Source: Paralichthys olivaceus
Lineage: Eukaryota > Chordata > Actinopteri > Pleuronectiformes > Paralichthyidae
Assembly (NCBI RefSeq): GCF_024713975.1
Contig: NC_091093.1
Location: 5,433,001 to 5,497,000 of the forward strand
Length of the DNA stretch: 64,000 nucleotides
Direction: 5' to 3'
The notes under the pieces are model-generated. The model did not search any database and was not told where the DNA came from. It saw only the letters and a program-made list of their open reading frames with translations. This document shows positions 35,001 to 46,900 of the stretch, in pieces. A program made the translations under genes and the position numbers. Every line of letters starts with the position of its first letter. The first letter of the stretch is position 1.

Positions 35001-38000
35001 GCTACATATTTGTTTCAAAGGGTTTTTTTTTAATGCCAGATGCACCTTGACCCAACCTGAATTTGTATAAATCTGTATGAATTCAGTTTAGTCTGACTCG
35101 TTTTGTTGTTTTATTTATTTTGAATATGATCAGTAAAGTAGAACCCCTTCATGTTATAAACCATAGAAAAACCCTTGGTATCTGTTCTGGAAATTGGAGG
35201 GTTTTAGCACACTGGTGGAATTTATGTTCATCAATTGAAATATACACATTCATTCAAATATACAATTTATTGGCTGATTATTGTATTTTTAGACTCTGTA
35301 TATTTACATATAATAAAGAAGGAAATATATAAATTGTATTGTATAATAAGAAGGGAAAGATGGCAAATAGAATAATAAGTAAATAAGGAATTAACCATAA
35401 TATAGTTCAGCTTCCCCACCTCCTTTTTATTCACACTCTCATTGGCCTCCAGATAAGAATACAAATAAAAAAACGCCTTCAGTTGATGAAATCTTTCTTC
35501 GTAACAGTGGTTAATTGGAAATCATTTAAAGGTACAGTGTGTAGAATTTATCTATATCTATATATCTAGTGTTGAAATTACATGTTGCAGCTGAACACCC
35601 CTCACCTCCCCCTCTCCTTCCAAACATGAAAGAGAACCTGTGTTAGACTACAGTTCAGTACAAAAACTCAGAAGGTGTTTAGTTTGTCCAGTCTGGACTA
35701 ATGTTAAAAACATGGCGACCTCCGTAGAGAGGGTCCCCTAAATATTTAAATATACTTTAAATATAAAGTACTAAATTATAAAGGGCCTTTTCTGGGGTAA
35801 AGAAAACTACACTTCATACAATTAAGATGAAACGTACTAGTAAAAACATCATGAGTATTATTCTACATAAAATATCTGCCAATACATCCCTTTCACCTAA
35901 ATATTACACACTGGACCTTTAAGCTGCAAATATACTTTTGCTGTAAGTAAAATGTTTATTTAAAAGTCCAGACCAACAAATAAGAGCCTTCATTAAATGA
36001 CCTGACTCAAGCACATACAATCTGTGTATTTACTAAGGTCAGGCTGTTATTGACATTTTAGAGAAAACATAATTAAACGTCACAGTGAATCTAGGAGATC
36101 TTATCTAGAATTCAAATACATATAATTTGTTGAATAGTTGCAGAATCTAACAGCAGTAAGCAGTCTAATATAATATAGTTAATGAAAATAAACATATATA
36201 TTAGCACAATCAAAATAGAATCATTCTATCCCTATAAATGTACAGCTGAAGAAGCATCTCCGAGGCCAGGTTTGTAAGTGTGGACATAAACTGTCCTTAT
36301 AATGCAAAAACAAATTACTTGATACAAGTTTGTGTTTTCTAAAATCCAAAGAAATGAAAAAAAGAGAGGCATTTTTTGTCTGGTGAAAATGTGGTATGGT
36401 TCAAGGATCAATTTTGGTGGATCCAGAATTTTTTTTTCACTTTCTTAATGGTAATTTTCACGGCTTTCCCAGGGAAAAATGTGGGGATTTTAATTTGAAA
36501 AATCAGACTTATTAAGGTGACTAATATGTATAAGTGTGTTAAATCTAGTGACGCCTGATTTAATTTAAGGGTACTGTTGGACCTTGATGGACTTATGCAC
36601 TCTACTAAGTGTTGTAGTACTGTTGTATATGATTCTGAGACATTTGTAATTTTTCCAGGCCTTGAACAATCCAGAAGAAAATGATATGCTTTTGTATTCA
36701 ATTGCATTATGAAGTACACACAAATGGGCTGTGAGAAGAAACACCACAAACATTACATTTCTATATGATTATCATTTCTATCTTTTTTGTATGTAGCATC
36801 ATGTGATCGGCCACAGTGGACAACAAAAGCAAAGAGAAATTGTAAATGTTCTTCAGGGCATTATGTACTCCTGATATACTAACCTATAACTAACCACCCA
36901 GCAAATAGTCTGTGCAGTTAGATATCTAGCTGTTGGCTTGATATTACTACACACAAGGACGAACTGTCGGAGCCTTTACAAAGGCTCAGTGGAAGTGGGG
37001 TGTCTCTCCCTGCCATTTCCAAATGGCTGGGTCACACAGACAAAGACTAAGCTGCCAGTGTTACATGGATACGGTATCTGAGTTAACTGTATCTGAGGCT
37101 CAACAGTTCATAGTCTTTAGAAGATAATAAGAAATGATCCTGTCAATGATACATTTCTGTCACACAAAGTCACATACAGCCGTTTGTCACAGGAATATGA
37201 AACAAGTGATATTTACTTGTGTCGTTTTGGCTGAAATTTGTTTTTGCTGCAAATGACTGAAATGTTTTAAAGAAACAAGTCTCCTAATATTCAAGTGTTC
37301 TGTCCCTGTCTTCCTGCTAATGCGATCTTCTACCGTGTGTTTTTGAAGTGCAAATTGTCCCATCACAACTAAATAATCTTTTATAGTCATGATGCTGCAC
37401 CTGATCCTGTGGCAGCTGTACAGCTTCCATCGTTGGTTACACTGAGGCAGAACTGCAGTGACTGCACAGTCAATACGTCCACAGAGATTTACAGTCAGTC
37501 TCTAATGAGCAATCAAAAGTTAATAAACCAATCCTGTGAAAATGAGCTTATCTCGGCAGTGCTGATTTTTATTATCAAAGCATTAAAGATTCATGCAGAT
37601 CATGATTTGAATGCTGTTGTTTGCAAAACATGTCAAATTACAATGTAGCAGCATTTATCTCAAGTAAAATTGGATCAGTAAAAGGATTACTGAGGTTATT
37701 AAAAGGTTTTTTTTTAAATATATGTTTGAAGAGTTCTAGAGCCTTTACTGAAAAATATTGGTAACACTGCAGCATTACTTGAAAGTTAATCAATCTCAAA
37801 TAGTTATTATTATATTATAATAATATATTATGTAGACAACTTGGTTTAGGCCACAACTTGTACACAATTATATTACCAAATGTTTTGTACATTTTTAATT
37901 TAAAAGACAGTTCCTAAAGGTCACAGTCTCTATATATGACTCGATATTTATATTTAAACCCACCCATTTTAACTATTTTTATTTATTTTTTTTAGAAACA

Positions 38001-41000
38001 ACATGCATCAGCAGAGACAAAATACATCAATACAGTATTTGAATACTATATATAGATTTTACTAAATAATAATAATAAGTTGTACTATATCAGACTTAAG
38101 TCACATTAACTCAAAAGTAAATTCTCACTGCCCTGACTTTTCGTCTCTGAGGAAGTGGCCTCAAATACCAGCTGCTGAGTCCAAACATCAGACTGGCATC
38201 AGTCCTGAATGTTTCTCCTGGTGGGTGTTGAGCAGCTGTTGCTGAAGGATAATCTCACAGCATAAAAAAGCTTAAGTGTAATTTTCCTCCATCATGCTTA
38301 TTACTACCATTAACGTGGGCTGTTTCACTTTGAGGACCACTCCAGGCTCTTCCGTTATTCCCCTCTATAGAGGAGCTGGTAGTGCAGAGCTGATAGTGCT
38401 CACAGTGAAGTGAGGGAACGTGCAACTTCAGGGCACCGGGGATCAGACTGGCTGGCAGCCAACATTTTCTGCTGGTTCACTGCTGTGTTTGTGTGTGTGT
38501 GTGTGTGTGTGCGTGTGCCAGCCTGCCTGCATCACATACATTATGGATTAGTTGTCTTGTCCTGTGTTTGTCTGTGATTTGACCCCTAGTGGCAGGCAGA
38601 GGAGGTGACGCGAGGCTGTTCATTGGTTAGTGTTTGAGAGACTGCACCGCTGTAACCTCTGACCTCATCTGTTACCTTACTCCTGCTCCACTGCTATCAG
38701 AGACTATTCTGATATGAACATAATGTGTATATCAACACAACCGTGCAAAACTAATGATATTTCTAATGGCTGTACTCTGTGGTGACCTATTTAACAGTCT
38801 GATGGCTGTTGGATAGCAATGTCTTATATTTAGAGAAACAAATAGTCAAGTAGTACATTTTTGTGTTCATCTGGTATGACTGCGAGGTTAGCACTACTTT
38901 GGGATAATGCATGAACCTGAGCACAAGACACAAGTGGTGTCAGCAGACTTTTATAGCTGTGAGCAAAGCTTAGTCTTGTTAAAACCATTATTATGTGTAT
39001 GTGGTTTTATCATTTATTTGTCCATCTTTAGGCATACGAATAAAGGTGGACATATGCGTCCGGGGTAAGGGTTGGGATCTGTGAACATAGTGATTAGAGT
39101 TACTAATTGTACAATTAAATTTAAAATATGTTTGAATGAATGTATGAATTATAGATTGGGCTAAGACGCTGATGTTCTGTCTCCTTTTTCCACATTTTCT
39201 AGCATCTTTCCAATGTGTGTCTCCTAAAAGGGAATAAAATGCCCCAAAATCACGTGAATGGCTAATATTGTGTTACATTGCTTTACCAAATTTTTAAATA
39301 GCGACCAGAAATCAAAACCAAATTTTCAGATTTTTCACTGGTTATAACCACAGCACCAATCACTACATCCTTTTCAGAGGGTCATCTGTGAGGAGGGAGC
39401 AGCCTCTTCTGTGCCAGGCTCTTGTTATTAATCACTGCCATTGTTCCACTGAACACCAGCCTGTAAAACTGAGTTCCACCGCCACTCACTCACAGCCCTG
39501 CTCAATCTGCTGCTCATTTCAGACCTCTCAGCCTCTGGGCCAAAGCTGGATATCTTTTCATAGGAGAGAATTGAACTACTGTGGTTTCCCCACACTGATA
39601 ACCCATTTCCTGCTTGATTATTTATGATCCTGCTGGATAACATGGTCTTAGATCAATTAACCTGTGCAACCCATGAGCTGCATATTATAGTGACTAAATC
39701 TGTCAGTGGGAGACATCTAGTGAAATTGAACGTCCTTGGCTTGGATTCAAAATCTAATCTTTCCTTCTAAAGAACCCATTTGATTCTCAATCATACTGTG
39801 GATTTAACAACAGAATTGTTTCATAGGTAGTTTTCATGTTACAGCATATTCATTGAAAGGGTCAAGTAATAAACTATTTCCAGTCTTTATACAATGCTTC
39901 CCTCTGCTGGATGATCAGGTGAAGTGCACTTATAGCTAAACTAAGTTAAAGAAAACTTTAATCGAAGTAAATACAGATTTTATGTACTGATACTAACATG
40001 GAATATTTGTTGTTGTTGCTCCTTTCATTTTAACCAACTGACATTCTATATTCTTCTGTCCTTCTGTGTTTTGCAGGTATTTTATTTTCAACTTTAGTTT
40101 TCGGCCCGGCTTGTGGCTTCATCTTAGGTTCCGTCTGTACCAAAGTCTATGTTGATGCTGTCTTCATTGACACCAGTGAGTTGGAATTTATGATATTGTT
40201 CACTGTTCAATAATTGTATTTTTAATTGACTGTAGGGAAATGAAGAATACTGCAACATAGTATTAAAATAAAAGCATTAAAAAAAGACCTAACAGTCAAA
40301 ATGTACTCCATTACTTTAATCAATCCAGATCCCATTGAGCTGTTAAATGTCATCATATTGCATTAATCAGCATCCATTCATTGTGGTAAACTCCCCTGCC
40401 TCCTGTTAAGGTAAGCTGGACATCACCCCTGATGACCCTCGCTGGATCGGAGCGTGGTGGGGTGGCTTCCTCCTCTGTGGTGCCTTACTCTTCCTGTCGG
40501 CCCTCTTCATGTTCGGCTTCCCCCAGGCACTGGACGAGCAGGACATGGACGGTGGAGGGGAGAGTGAGCAGGCCATGCTGCCTTCTTCCCTGACCATGGA
40601 ATACCAGGGCTCCAAACCCAATGGGACCATCCGGGGCTTTGAGTTAAACAGTGGCCTCTCGGTCTGTGAGCATTTGAGAAGTAAGGGGGGGGGGGCAGAG
40701 GGAGCGGATGGTGAGAAAGTGTAAGAAGTGTTGAAGAGAGATAATTAACTACATTTTCTAATTTTCTCTGTTTTCTTCTTCATTGATTTAGTAATCCCTC
40801 GAGTCACCAGGCACTTACTCTCTAATCCGGTGTTCAGCTGCATCACACTGGCAGCCTGCATGGAGATTGCCGTGGTTGCCGGCTTTGCTGCCTTCCTTGG
40901 AAAATACCTGGAGCAGCAGTTCAACCTTACCACCTCTTCAGCCAATCAGCTGCTAGGTAGGCAAGCCGATTGTTTACCATTAAACAAGAAGTAGGTTAAG

Positions 41001-42733
41001 GTTATACAGGAAAAAAAGAGAACTAAAATGGCACTCGGTAGAGCACATACCTCTGCCAAGGCCCAACAGTCCCTTTAACTTCAGTCAAGCTGCACCAAAG
41101 TTCACTCACTCGTGTATCAGTTCTCTAAATGTGCATGACTTTTTTCATCTACCTTCTCACGGCCCATCTTGTCTTTGTGTAATCTTGCTTACAAACACTA
41201 CTGAGGAAAACACCAGTAGGATTTTTGGGGGAACAGTGAACATTCCTGTCCTTCTCTCCGCAGGTATGACGGCCATCCCGTGTGCCTGTCTGGGTATCTT
41301 CCTCGGGGGGCTGCTGGTGAAGAAACTGAACCTGTCTGCTCTGGGCGCCGTCCGTATGGCCATGCTGGTCAACCTGGTGTCTACTGCCTGCTACGTCTCA
41401 TTTCTCTTCTTGGGGTGTGACACCGGGCCTGTCGCAGGGGTCACTGTGGCCTATGGCAACGAGTAAGAGTGATAACAGGCCAATGTGAACGAGGAGTCTT
41501 GAAAGCCAGCTGACAGTTAGCTGAGCTTAACATATAGAATGGAAACAGGGTGAGACAGCTAGCCTGGATCTGTCCAGAAGTCATATTTGCATTTCCCAAA
41601 ATAATAAAATAGTCCCTGCATTATCATGTGTAAGAGTCAATCACACAAAAGCTAATTCCTGTCACCATGTAGCTTATCTCATCTTCTTCTATTAGAAACA
41701 ACATGATAAACATTGTTAGACATTAATGAGTCCACAGTAAAAGCAGGTTAGTGTGTTCCCCTTGTGCTTTGTGTCTGTAATATGACGACAGATAGACGTT
41801 TTCAACTTTTACTCAAATACATATGCAGCTGTAAGAAATACTTTCTTTTGCACAATTGATTACATTGTGCTTTTAGAGTATTATTCAGCCTGGTTGTGTT
41901 TAATCGAAAATGAACTGATGTCCATGCAGGATCAAAATGATTCTTTTCATTTGACGTGAACATTGTACAACTTATACAAATGTGTATCCTCCCTAACATG
42001 ACCTTTGACCTCCTCTACAGGACGTTGCATTCCTGGCAGCGACCTGAGTCAGCGTGCATCAATAACTGTAACTGCTACACAGCGTCAGTGAGTCCTGTCT
42101 GTGGTTCCAACGGAGTCACCTACCTCTCAGCCTGCTTCGCTGGCTGCACCAAACCAGTGAGTGGAGATGAAAACACGGCAACAGGCTGAATTATGAAATG
42201 AAAAACCACGGGACACATTCATACAGTGCAGCAGTCTTCATGTATTCATTCAGACAGAGGGTTAACTCAGCTCTTCCTCTTGTCTTTGTGTCAGAACCTG
42301 ACCAGCTGCACGTGTATATCCAGCAACAGTGAGGAGGCCGTGGCACTACCGGGGAAGTGTCCCAGTCCAGGCTGTCAGCAGGCATTCCTCACCTTCCTGT
42401 GTGTTATCTGTGTGTGCAGCATGATCGGAGCTATGGCCCAGACACCGTCCGTCATCATCCTTATCAGGTATGGCACCTGTGGTTATACACAATCTCCACA
42501 AGAGGGAGCTGTTGATATTTATGTCTGCGATCGGGGCAAAATGAAGGCGTCACAGTCACTTTTGTCCTCTTAAATGTAGAGGAGAGACTTGACGCTAGTA
42601 AAGACAAATACTAACATAACATTATGTCTTCATCTCAATGGTGATAAAGGAAACTGTAAGGTACAGAGCAGACAGTTGGGTAGTTGTGTGTGGATATCAC
42701 CCTGGCATCAATGGCATCTATTTTTCTACTGAA

Positions 42734-42766
<33 letters not shown>

Positions 42767-43950
42767 GAATTGAAATTCACCCAAAATGAAAGGTTTTCTT
42801 TGAAAGAAAGTTTTCAGAAGAAATTTAAAAGCAGTAACATTTCTGATCTTATACCATGAAGATTAGTTTGTAGTCGACTGTCTCACAGTAGTGTGTAGCA
42901 TTAATGTCTTAGTGCATTAATATTATAATTGTTATTATTATTATTATTACAGTAACATACTCCATATAATCTGGTTAAACTGGTGGCATGTTGGCAACCT
43001 GACTGATTCCAGACTTCCCTGTGTTCACAGAATTCAGCAACTATTACTATTAATAGAAATAATGGCCAAAAGTACAAAACCAGTCAGGGTTTGCAGTAAA
43101 CTGGAATTATTCTTTAACTGCAGACGATCATATGTTGAGCTACAAATGGCTGCTTGCTGAGATGCAGAATTTGCATCAATAGAACACTTTGCTCATCCAA
43201 GACGTCTCTCTGTTGCAGAACTGTAAGTCCAGAGCTGAAGTCTTACGCCCTTGGGGTTTTGTTTCTGCTGCTGAGACTTATAGGTAAGAAACTCAACATT
43301 CACTTCTCATACTCCAGTCTTATTGTACACTTCACATAGTACACTTCTTCTTCATTTATATCCACAGATATAAACAATTATTTCACATTCTGTAATGAGT
43401 CTCACACCACTGTGTTTGTCCGTCCTGTGGTTTTACTCTGTATTGTAAACTTGCAATTTTTCCCCTTGGTTGAAATGGACTTCCTCGCTCTGTCTGTGTG
43501 AATATAAAGGAAACCTCAACTCTAACAGGTTCTCTGTTTGATCCTTTGACCTGCTGTCTGTCCACAACTCCAGGCTTCATTCCTCCCCCTCTGATCTTCG
43601 GCATGGGCATCGACTCTACCTGTCTGTTCTGGAGCTCAGTGTGCGGCGAGAAGGGAGCCTGCATGCTGTACGACAACGTGGCCTACAGGCACCTGTATGT
43701 CAGCATCGCCATCGCCCTCAAGTCCTCTGCCTTCCTCCTGTACGCCACCACATGGCAGTGTTTAAGGAAGAACTACAGGAAGTACATCAAGAACAGCGAG
43801 GGGTACCTCACCCCCACCGAACTCTTCGCTTCCAACGTGACTCTGGACAATTTGGGCAAGGAGATTACGCAGAACCCGGCCAACAGGACAAAGTTCATAT
43901 ACAACCTGGAGGACCATGAGACGTGTAACAACATGGAGTCAGTTTTATAG
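22867..43950 (+). CDS. slco3a1: solute carrier organic anion transporter 3A1 (OATP3A1), 10 coding exons
   Basis: Sodium-independent plasma-membrane transporter of organic anions; mammalian SLCO3A1 carries prostaglandins, thyroxine and similar solutes. Ten exons with GT-AG introns join into 2103 bases, 700 residues (human about 710). The N-terminal region SCFSNIKIFLVSECALML is near-identical to human. The OATP signature DDPRWIGAWWGGFL is at about 247-260 (exon 4). A Cys-rich Kazal-type loop occupies about 463-523 (exons 7-8) between the predicted membrane segments 9 and 10. The C-terminus ends NMESVL, as in human, a class I PDZ ligand. The start is the first in-frame ATG and aligns with family members. 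Variable parts are the short N-terminus, the loop near 140-165 and the exon 4 cytoplasmic loop. It is intact. slco2 or slco4 relatives are excluded by near-identity of exons 2, 5, 6 and 9. Confidence 0.95.
23026..26108 (+). other. slco3a1 intron 1
   Basis: 3.08 kb, GT-AG. No gene inside is recognised; small frames show no domain. A repeated element is not obvious. Confidence 0.7.
26109..26568 (+). CDS. slco3a1: slco3a1 coding exon 2
   Basis: Largest internal exon (460 bases), starting VSVLTTLERRFNLQSADVGV and ending in the codon for Gly after SSLYI; acceptor CACCAG, donor GTGAGT, phase 1. It encodes about four membrane segments and the first large outer loop, with NNS as a possible N-glycosylation site. 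Confidence 0.95.
28299..28321. repeat. TG microsatellite
   Basis: About 11 uninterrupted TG units inside intron 2 of slco3a1. Confidence 0.9.
31062..31664. mobile_element. hAT-like MITE
   Basis: The left end has 'gggcgatatgg' and the right end 'attgcccagccctac', imperfect inverted ends of the widespread teleost 'GGGCTGGGCGATA' type, usually placed in the hAT superfamily. About 600 bases, no transposase frame. Degraded, so probably old. Confidence 0.5.
31960..33560. repeat. patches of an old teleost interspersed repeat
   Basis: Segments near 31970-32060 ('tttcatgacaatcaaatag', 'gtcagcctgatggtgg'), 32880-33310 ('gtgttagcatgc', 'gaggatgctaacatt') and 33455-33560 ('acgacaatccatctcgtag') carry words typical of one very common fish repeat that also occurs near 13380-13650 and 48640-49330. 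Family name unknown to me; probably a dead LINE or its derivative. Between the patches I see nothing distinctive. Confidence 0.4.
35526..35922. mobile_element. piggyBac-like MITE, copy 3
   Basis: 397 bases with TTAA at both ends (35526-35529, 35919-35922) and inverted termini AGGTACAGTGTGTAGAATTT and the complement of AATATTACACACTGGACCT. It contains a short TATC-type run absent from copy 1. No coding capacity. Confidence 0.72.
38491..38516. repeat. GT microsatellite
   Basis: About 12 GT units with one GC interruption, in intron 2 of slco3a1. Confidence 0.9.
40077..40175 (+). CDS. slco3a1: slco3a1 coding exon 3
   Basis: 99 bases, starting ILFSTLVFGPACGFILG after the split Gly codon, ending within the Ser codon after FIDT; acceptor TTGCAG, donor GTGAGT, phase 1. 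Confidence 0.93.
40411..40680 (+). CDS. slco3a1: slco3a1 coding exon 4
   Basis: 270 bases; begins KLDITPDDPRWIGAWWGGFL, the OATP signature, then membrane segment 6 and a variable cytoplasmic loop. Acceptor GTTAAG is a slightly unusual AAG; donor GTAAGG is followed by a run of G, phase 1. Confidence 0.93.
40792..40956 (+). CDS. slco3a1: slco3a1 coding exon 5
   Basis: 165 bases from IPRVTRHLLSNPVF to SANQLL; acceptor ATTTAG, donor GTAGGC, phase 1. Confidence 0.94.
41264..41462 (+). CDS. slco3a1: slco3a1 coding exon 6
   Basis: 199 bases from MTAIPCACLGIFLGGLLVKK to VTVAYGN plus two bases of Glu; acceptor CCGCAG, donor GTAAGA, phase 2. Compared with human, the linker that follows is shorter. 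Confidence 0.93.
42021..42156 (+). CDS. slco3a1: slco3a1 coding exon 7
   Basis: 136 bases carrying the first half of the Kazal-type loop (CINNCNC, VSPVCGSNGVTYLSACFAGC); acceptor CTACAG, donor GTGAGT, phase 0. Confidence 0.93.
42295..42467 (+). CDS. slco3a1: slco3a1 coding exon 8
   Basis: 173 bases with the second half of the Kazal-type loop (NLTSCTC to CPSPGC) and the next membrane segment, ending SVIILI and part of Arg; NLT is a possible N-glycosylation site. Acceptor TGTCAG, donor GTATGG, phase 2. Confidence 0.94.
42739..42766. repeat. AAT microsatellite
   Basis: About nine AAT units in slco3a1 intron 8. Confidence 0.9.
43219..43283 (+). CDS. slco3a1: slco3a1 coding exon 9
   Basis: 65 bases encoding TVSPELKSYALGVLFLLLRL; acceptor TTGCAG, donor GTAAGA, phase 1. 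Confidence 0.94.
43574..43950 (+). CDS. slco3a1: slco3a1 coding exon 10 (last)
   Basis: 377 bases from FIPPPLIFGMGIDSTCLFW to the TAG at 43948-43950; encodes the last membrane segment, the LRKNYRKYIKN cytoplasmic stretch and the ESVL end. Acceptor CTCCAG. Confidence 0.95.
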
Positions 43951-46900
43951 TGGCGTTCTGCACAGGGACTGCAGGCTGGAGGTGTTAGTGTGCAACTGAC
44001 CTGATGTGCAATGTTTCTCTGGTGTATATTGATTTAGAAGAATGTCCTCAGTATGGGTCTTATCTTCTTCTCACCCAAACATCAAAACACAAGGAAAAAA
44101 ATATCCCAAAATATCCACATTATACTCAATTTCTTCTTTTGTTTTCTGATATATTTTTTTGATTTTGTTTAGCTTTTTTCACTTACTTAACACCCAAGAA
44201 GGGATTGACAGCAAACACTGGGAGAGAAAGGAGAAATGACACTTGAACTAATTTTAAACAGGGATGTTGCAGTAAAGTGTTTTGCATCCTGCAACATCCT
44301 TCTACCAGGACACCAACAGAATTATTTTCTCTACAGATTTAGGTTTAGTAAAGTTTTCGGTCAAACTCAGAGCTGTGTAAGAAGCAGAAATCCGTTTGTT
44401 CGTCAACTTTTCTTTGACAGTTTATTTTCCTTTAGAAGGAAATATTTCTCAGGTCGTCAAGTCAGATAGAAAGAATGAGAGTTAATGTGATTGTTCCCTG
44501 TCAGATGAAGCATTTTTCAGCTTATTTTTTTTAGCACTTTTCAAGAACATACAGCTGTAGTGCAAGTGGGATCATTCCATTCAGGGAGTATCACTCTTGT
44601 AATTGGCTTAGCAACCCCAACAAATTATTATTTACTCAATTAACTTTAACACACAGAGAGGCCTACTCTATCTTCTGGCCTCATCATTAAAGATTCGGGA
44701 GATTAGAGACAGAAAAGAAATAATATCTACTGCTCTACACCAAAACCAAATAAATCGATTTCCAAAGCATCTTAAAATAATTGCACTTTTCTTTAACCCC
44801 CAAGTGACATAGACCATCATATTAAGTGCAAAATAAATATCTCACATCACTTTTAACTTCATTGTTCAGTATTTTACAAAATTGCACGGACGTTCTATGA
44901 CAATATTTATTTTACCAGTGTGGTCATTTACTTTACACCTAAGTGGGGTTGATTTGTTTTCCTTTTAACAGCTAAAACATAACACTGATCGTATTGTATG
45001 TTTTACAAAATGACTTTGTCTTTCTTACTTGCTTCCAGTGGAATTTTCCTGTTCTCGTTCTCGAGGGCATTCTGGGACATTTGTTGAAGAAAGAGGAGCA
45101 TTGAGCCAGTATGTAATAATTATCCCTTTACTGTGTCGTATTGAGGAGGTTTGCTATGAATGCTGGACAAGATTCCGATGTTTCAGAACCACACAACGGT
45201 TTTTTTTCTACTTCACACAAATCTTTGTTTTCCCTATGTCCTTTATAGAAATTTGGTACAATTTCCAAAAGGTCATTTATCTAAAACAACTCCAGTCCAA
45301 TTGTTTAAATGATGACCTTACCTAAGTCTGATGAGGATAAACGACTTAGGTACATGAGCATAACTGAACCTGTTTCTAATGCATAATATTATCCATCTGT
45401 CACTCATGTCATTGGCAGATGAAGACAGAAACACAGTTTGACTTGGTGGTGTAATTCCACTCTTTGGGATGTCGCCCTCAGCAGAAATGCATGGAATACA
45501 TAGCAACACGACAAATAACAAGCAGAGAACATTCTCTAGCGTACGCACATGTACGTAGTATAGGGCTGACACAGGGGGAGGCTGACAGAGAGTGCGAAGA
45601 CATTTAAGTGGAACGCCAAGTCAACGTAGCGAGACATGATGATGGTGGTGGGCTAGCTGTCAGCAGACACAGCATAGCATGACGCAGCCTGAGTTAGTTC
45701 TTTTAGAAGCATGCTGGTAATGCATGTAATGATAAAAATAAAAAAAATACCCAGTATGTCACTAAGTTGCACACACTGCAGTTTGGTGGACATGGAAATG
45801 GTTAAATACACATTTAACTCTAATGGCCTGCAAATTCTATTTTTGACCACGGGAAAGCTTTATAATGCATACTGCATTGTGATGCCGACATGAAAAAATA
45901 CTCAGCTGATTCAAAATCACTCACACTGCAGTGACTGATTTTAAATACACATTGTTTTCTATGGGATTCTGATTTCTGACATATCCAGTTTATGTAGAGT
46001 ATGTTGTTTTTTTCTGGCTTACTTTGTAAGTATCTAATATGTTTTGCATCAAAAAATATGGACGTTTTTCCAGCTACTCACCATTGCAATAGATTTTATT
46101 TTCCAAACATGTTTAATCCCTTTTGGGGTTTGAGACTGAAAAGTGTTTGAATCATTTTGGGAAATACATTTTCACTTTCTTGCCAAGCGATGCAGCGCTA
46201 CGCCAAAAAGTAGGCATGCACATAATCCCCCCTACCATAAAAAGGTTTCACACCTGTTTTTTGTACGGGTAATGAGATACAACATGTCCATAGACGCCCT
46301 CATGGTGGGATTTTATCGATGGAGCCAGGTTAATGGTTTCCCCCCCTCTATTTTTCCATCTTCATCCTAAATTTAGCAGAACCAGCTGCTGGTTGTAATT
46401 TCATATTTACTGTACAGACATGAGGTCAACCTCCTCATCACCTGGCAGGAAAGCTGAAGTGTTTTTCCCTCAATGTTAAATTGTTCTTTTATAGTTGAAG
46501 TCAACTACTATTTAGTTTTATGCTGCCACCCATGCTTAATGAGCCTTTTGTTTGCTAGTGGTGAAGATGATTTATTCATATGATGTATTTTAGTTTGGCA
46601 CCTCACTGAACCAACAATATAAACTCTACAGTACATTGATGCAGCTTTAGCATCATAAGAAACACAGAGACATATTTATCAAATAGGGAGAACACAGTTA
46701 TAGAATACCTGAGATCAACTCTTATGGACCTATGCTCAAACCGGACCAGACTAACATCTGCTCGGTTTGATGTGACAGTGAGAATACAGATGTTTAGCTC
46801 TGCATTGAGACGTGAATCTGAGGGGGGACTGGACACTGAGATAGGTTGTCCCTGACGGGATGATTCACTCTGTGCAGGATCATTCAGGACAGACTGAAAT

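Larger units (their letters stand above)
26569..40076 (+). other. slco3a1 intron 2
   Basis: 13.5 kb, GT-AG, with no coding exon recognised inside. It holds a TG run (28299-28321), a hAT-like MITE (31062-31664), fragments of a common old teleost repeat (about 31960-32060, 32880-33310, 33455-33560), a piggyBac-like MITE (35526-35922) and a GT run (38491-38516). The long first introns would be the natural place for enhancers, but I cannot point to one. Confidence 0.7.
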
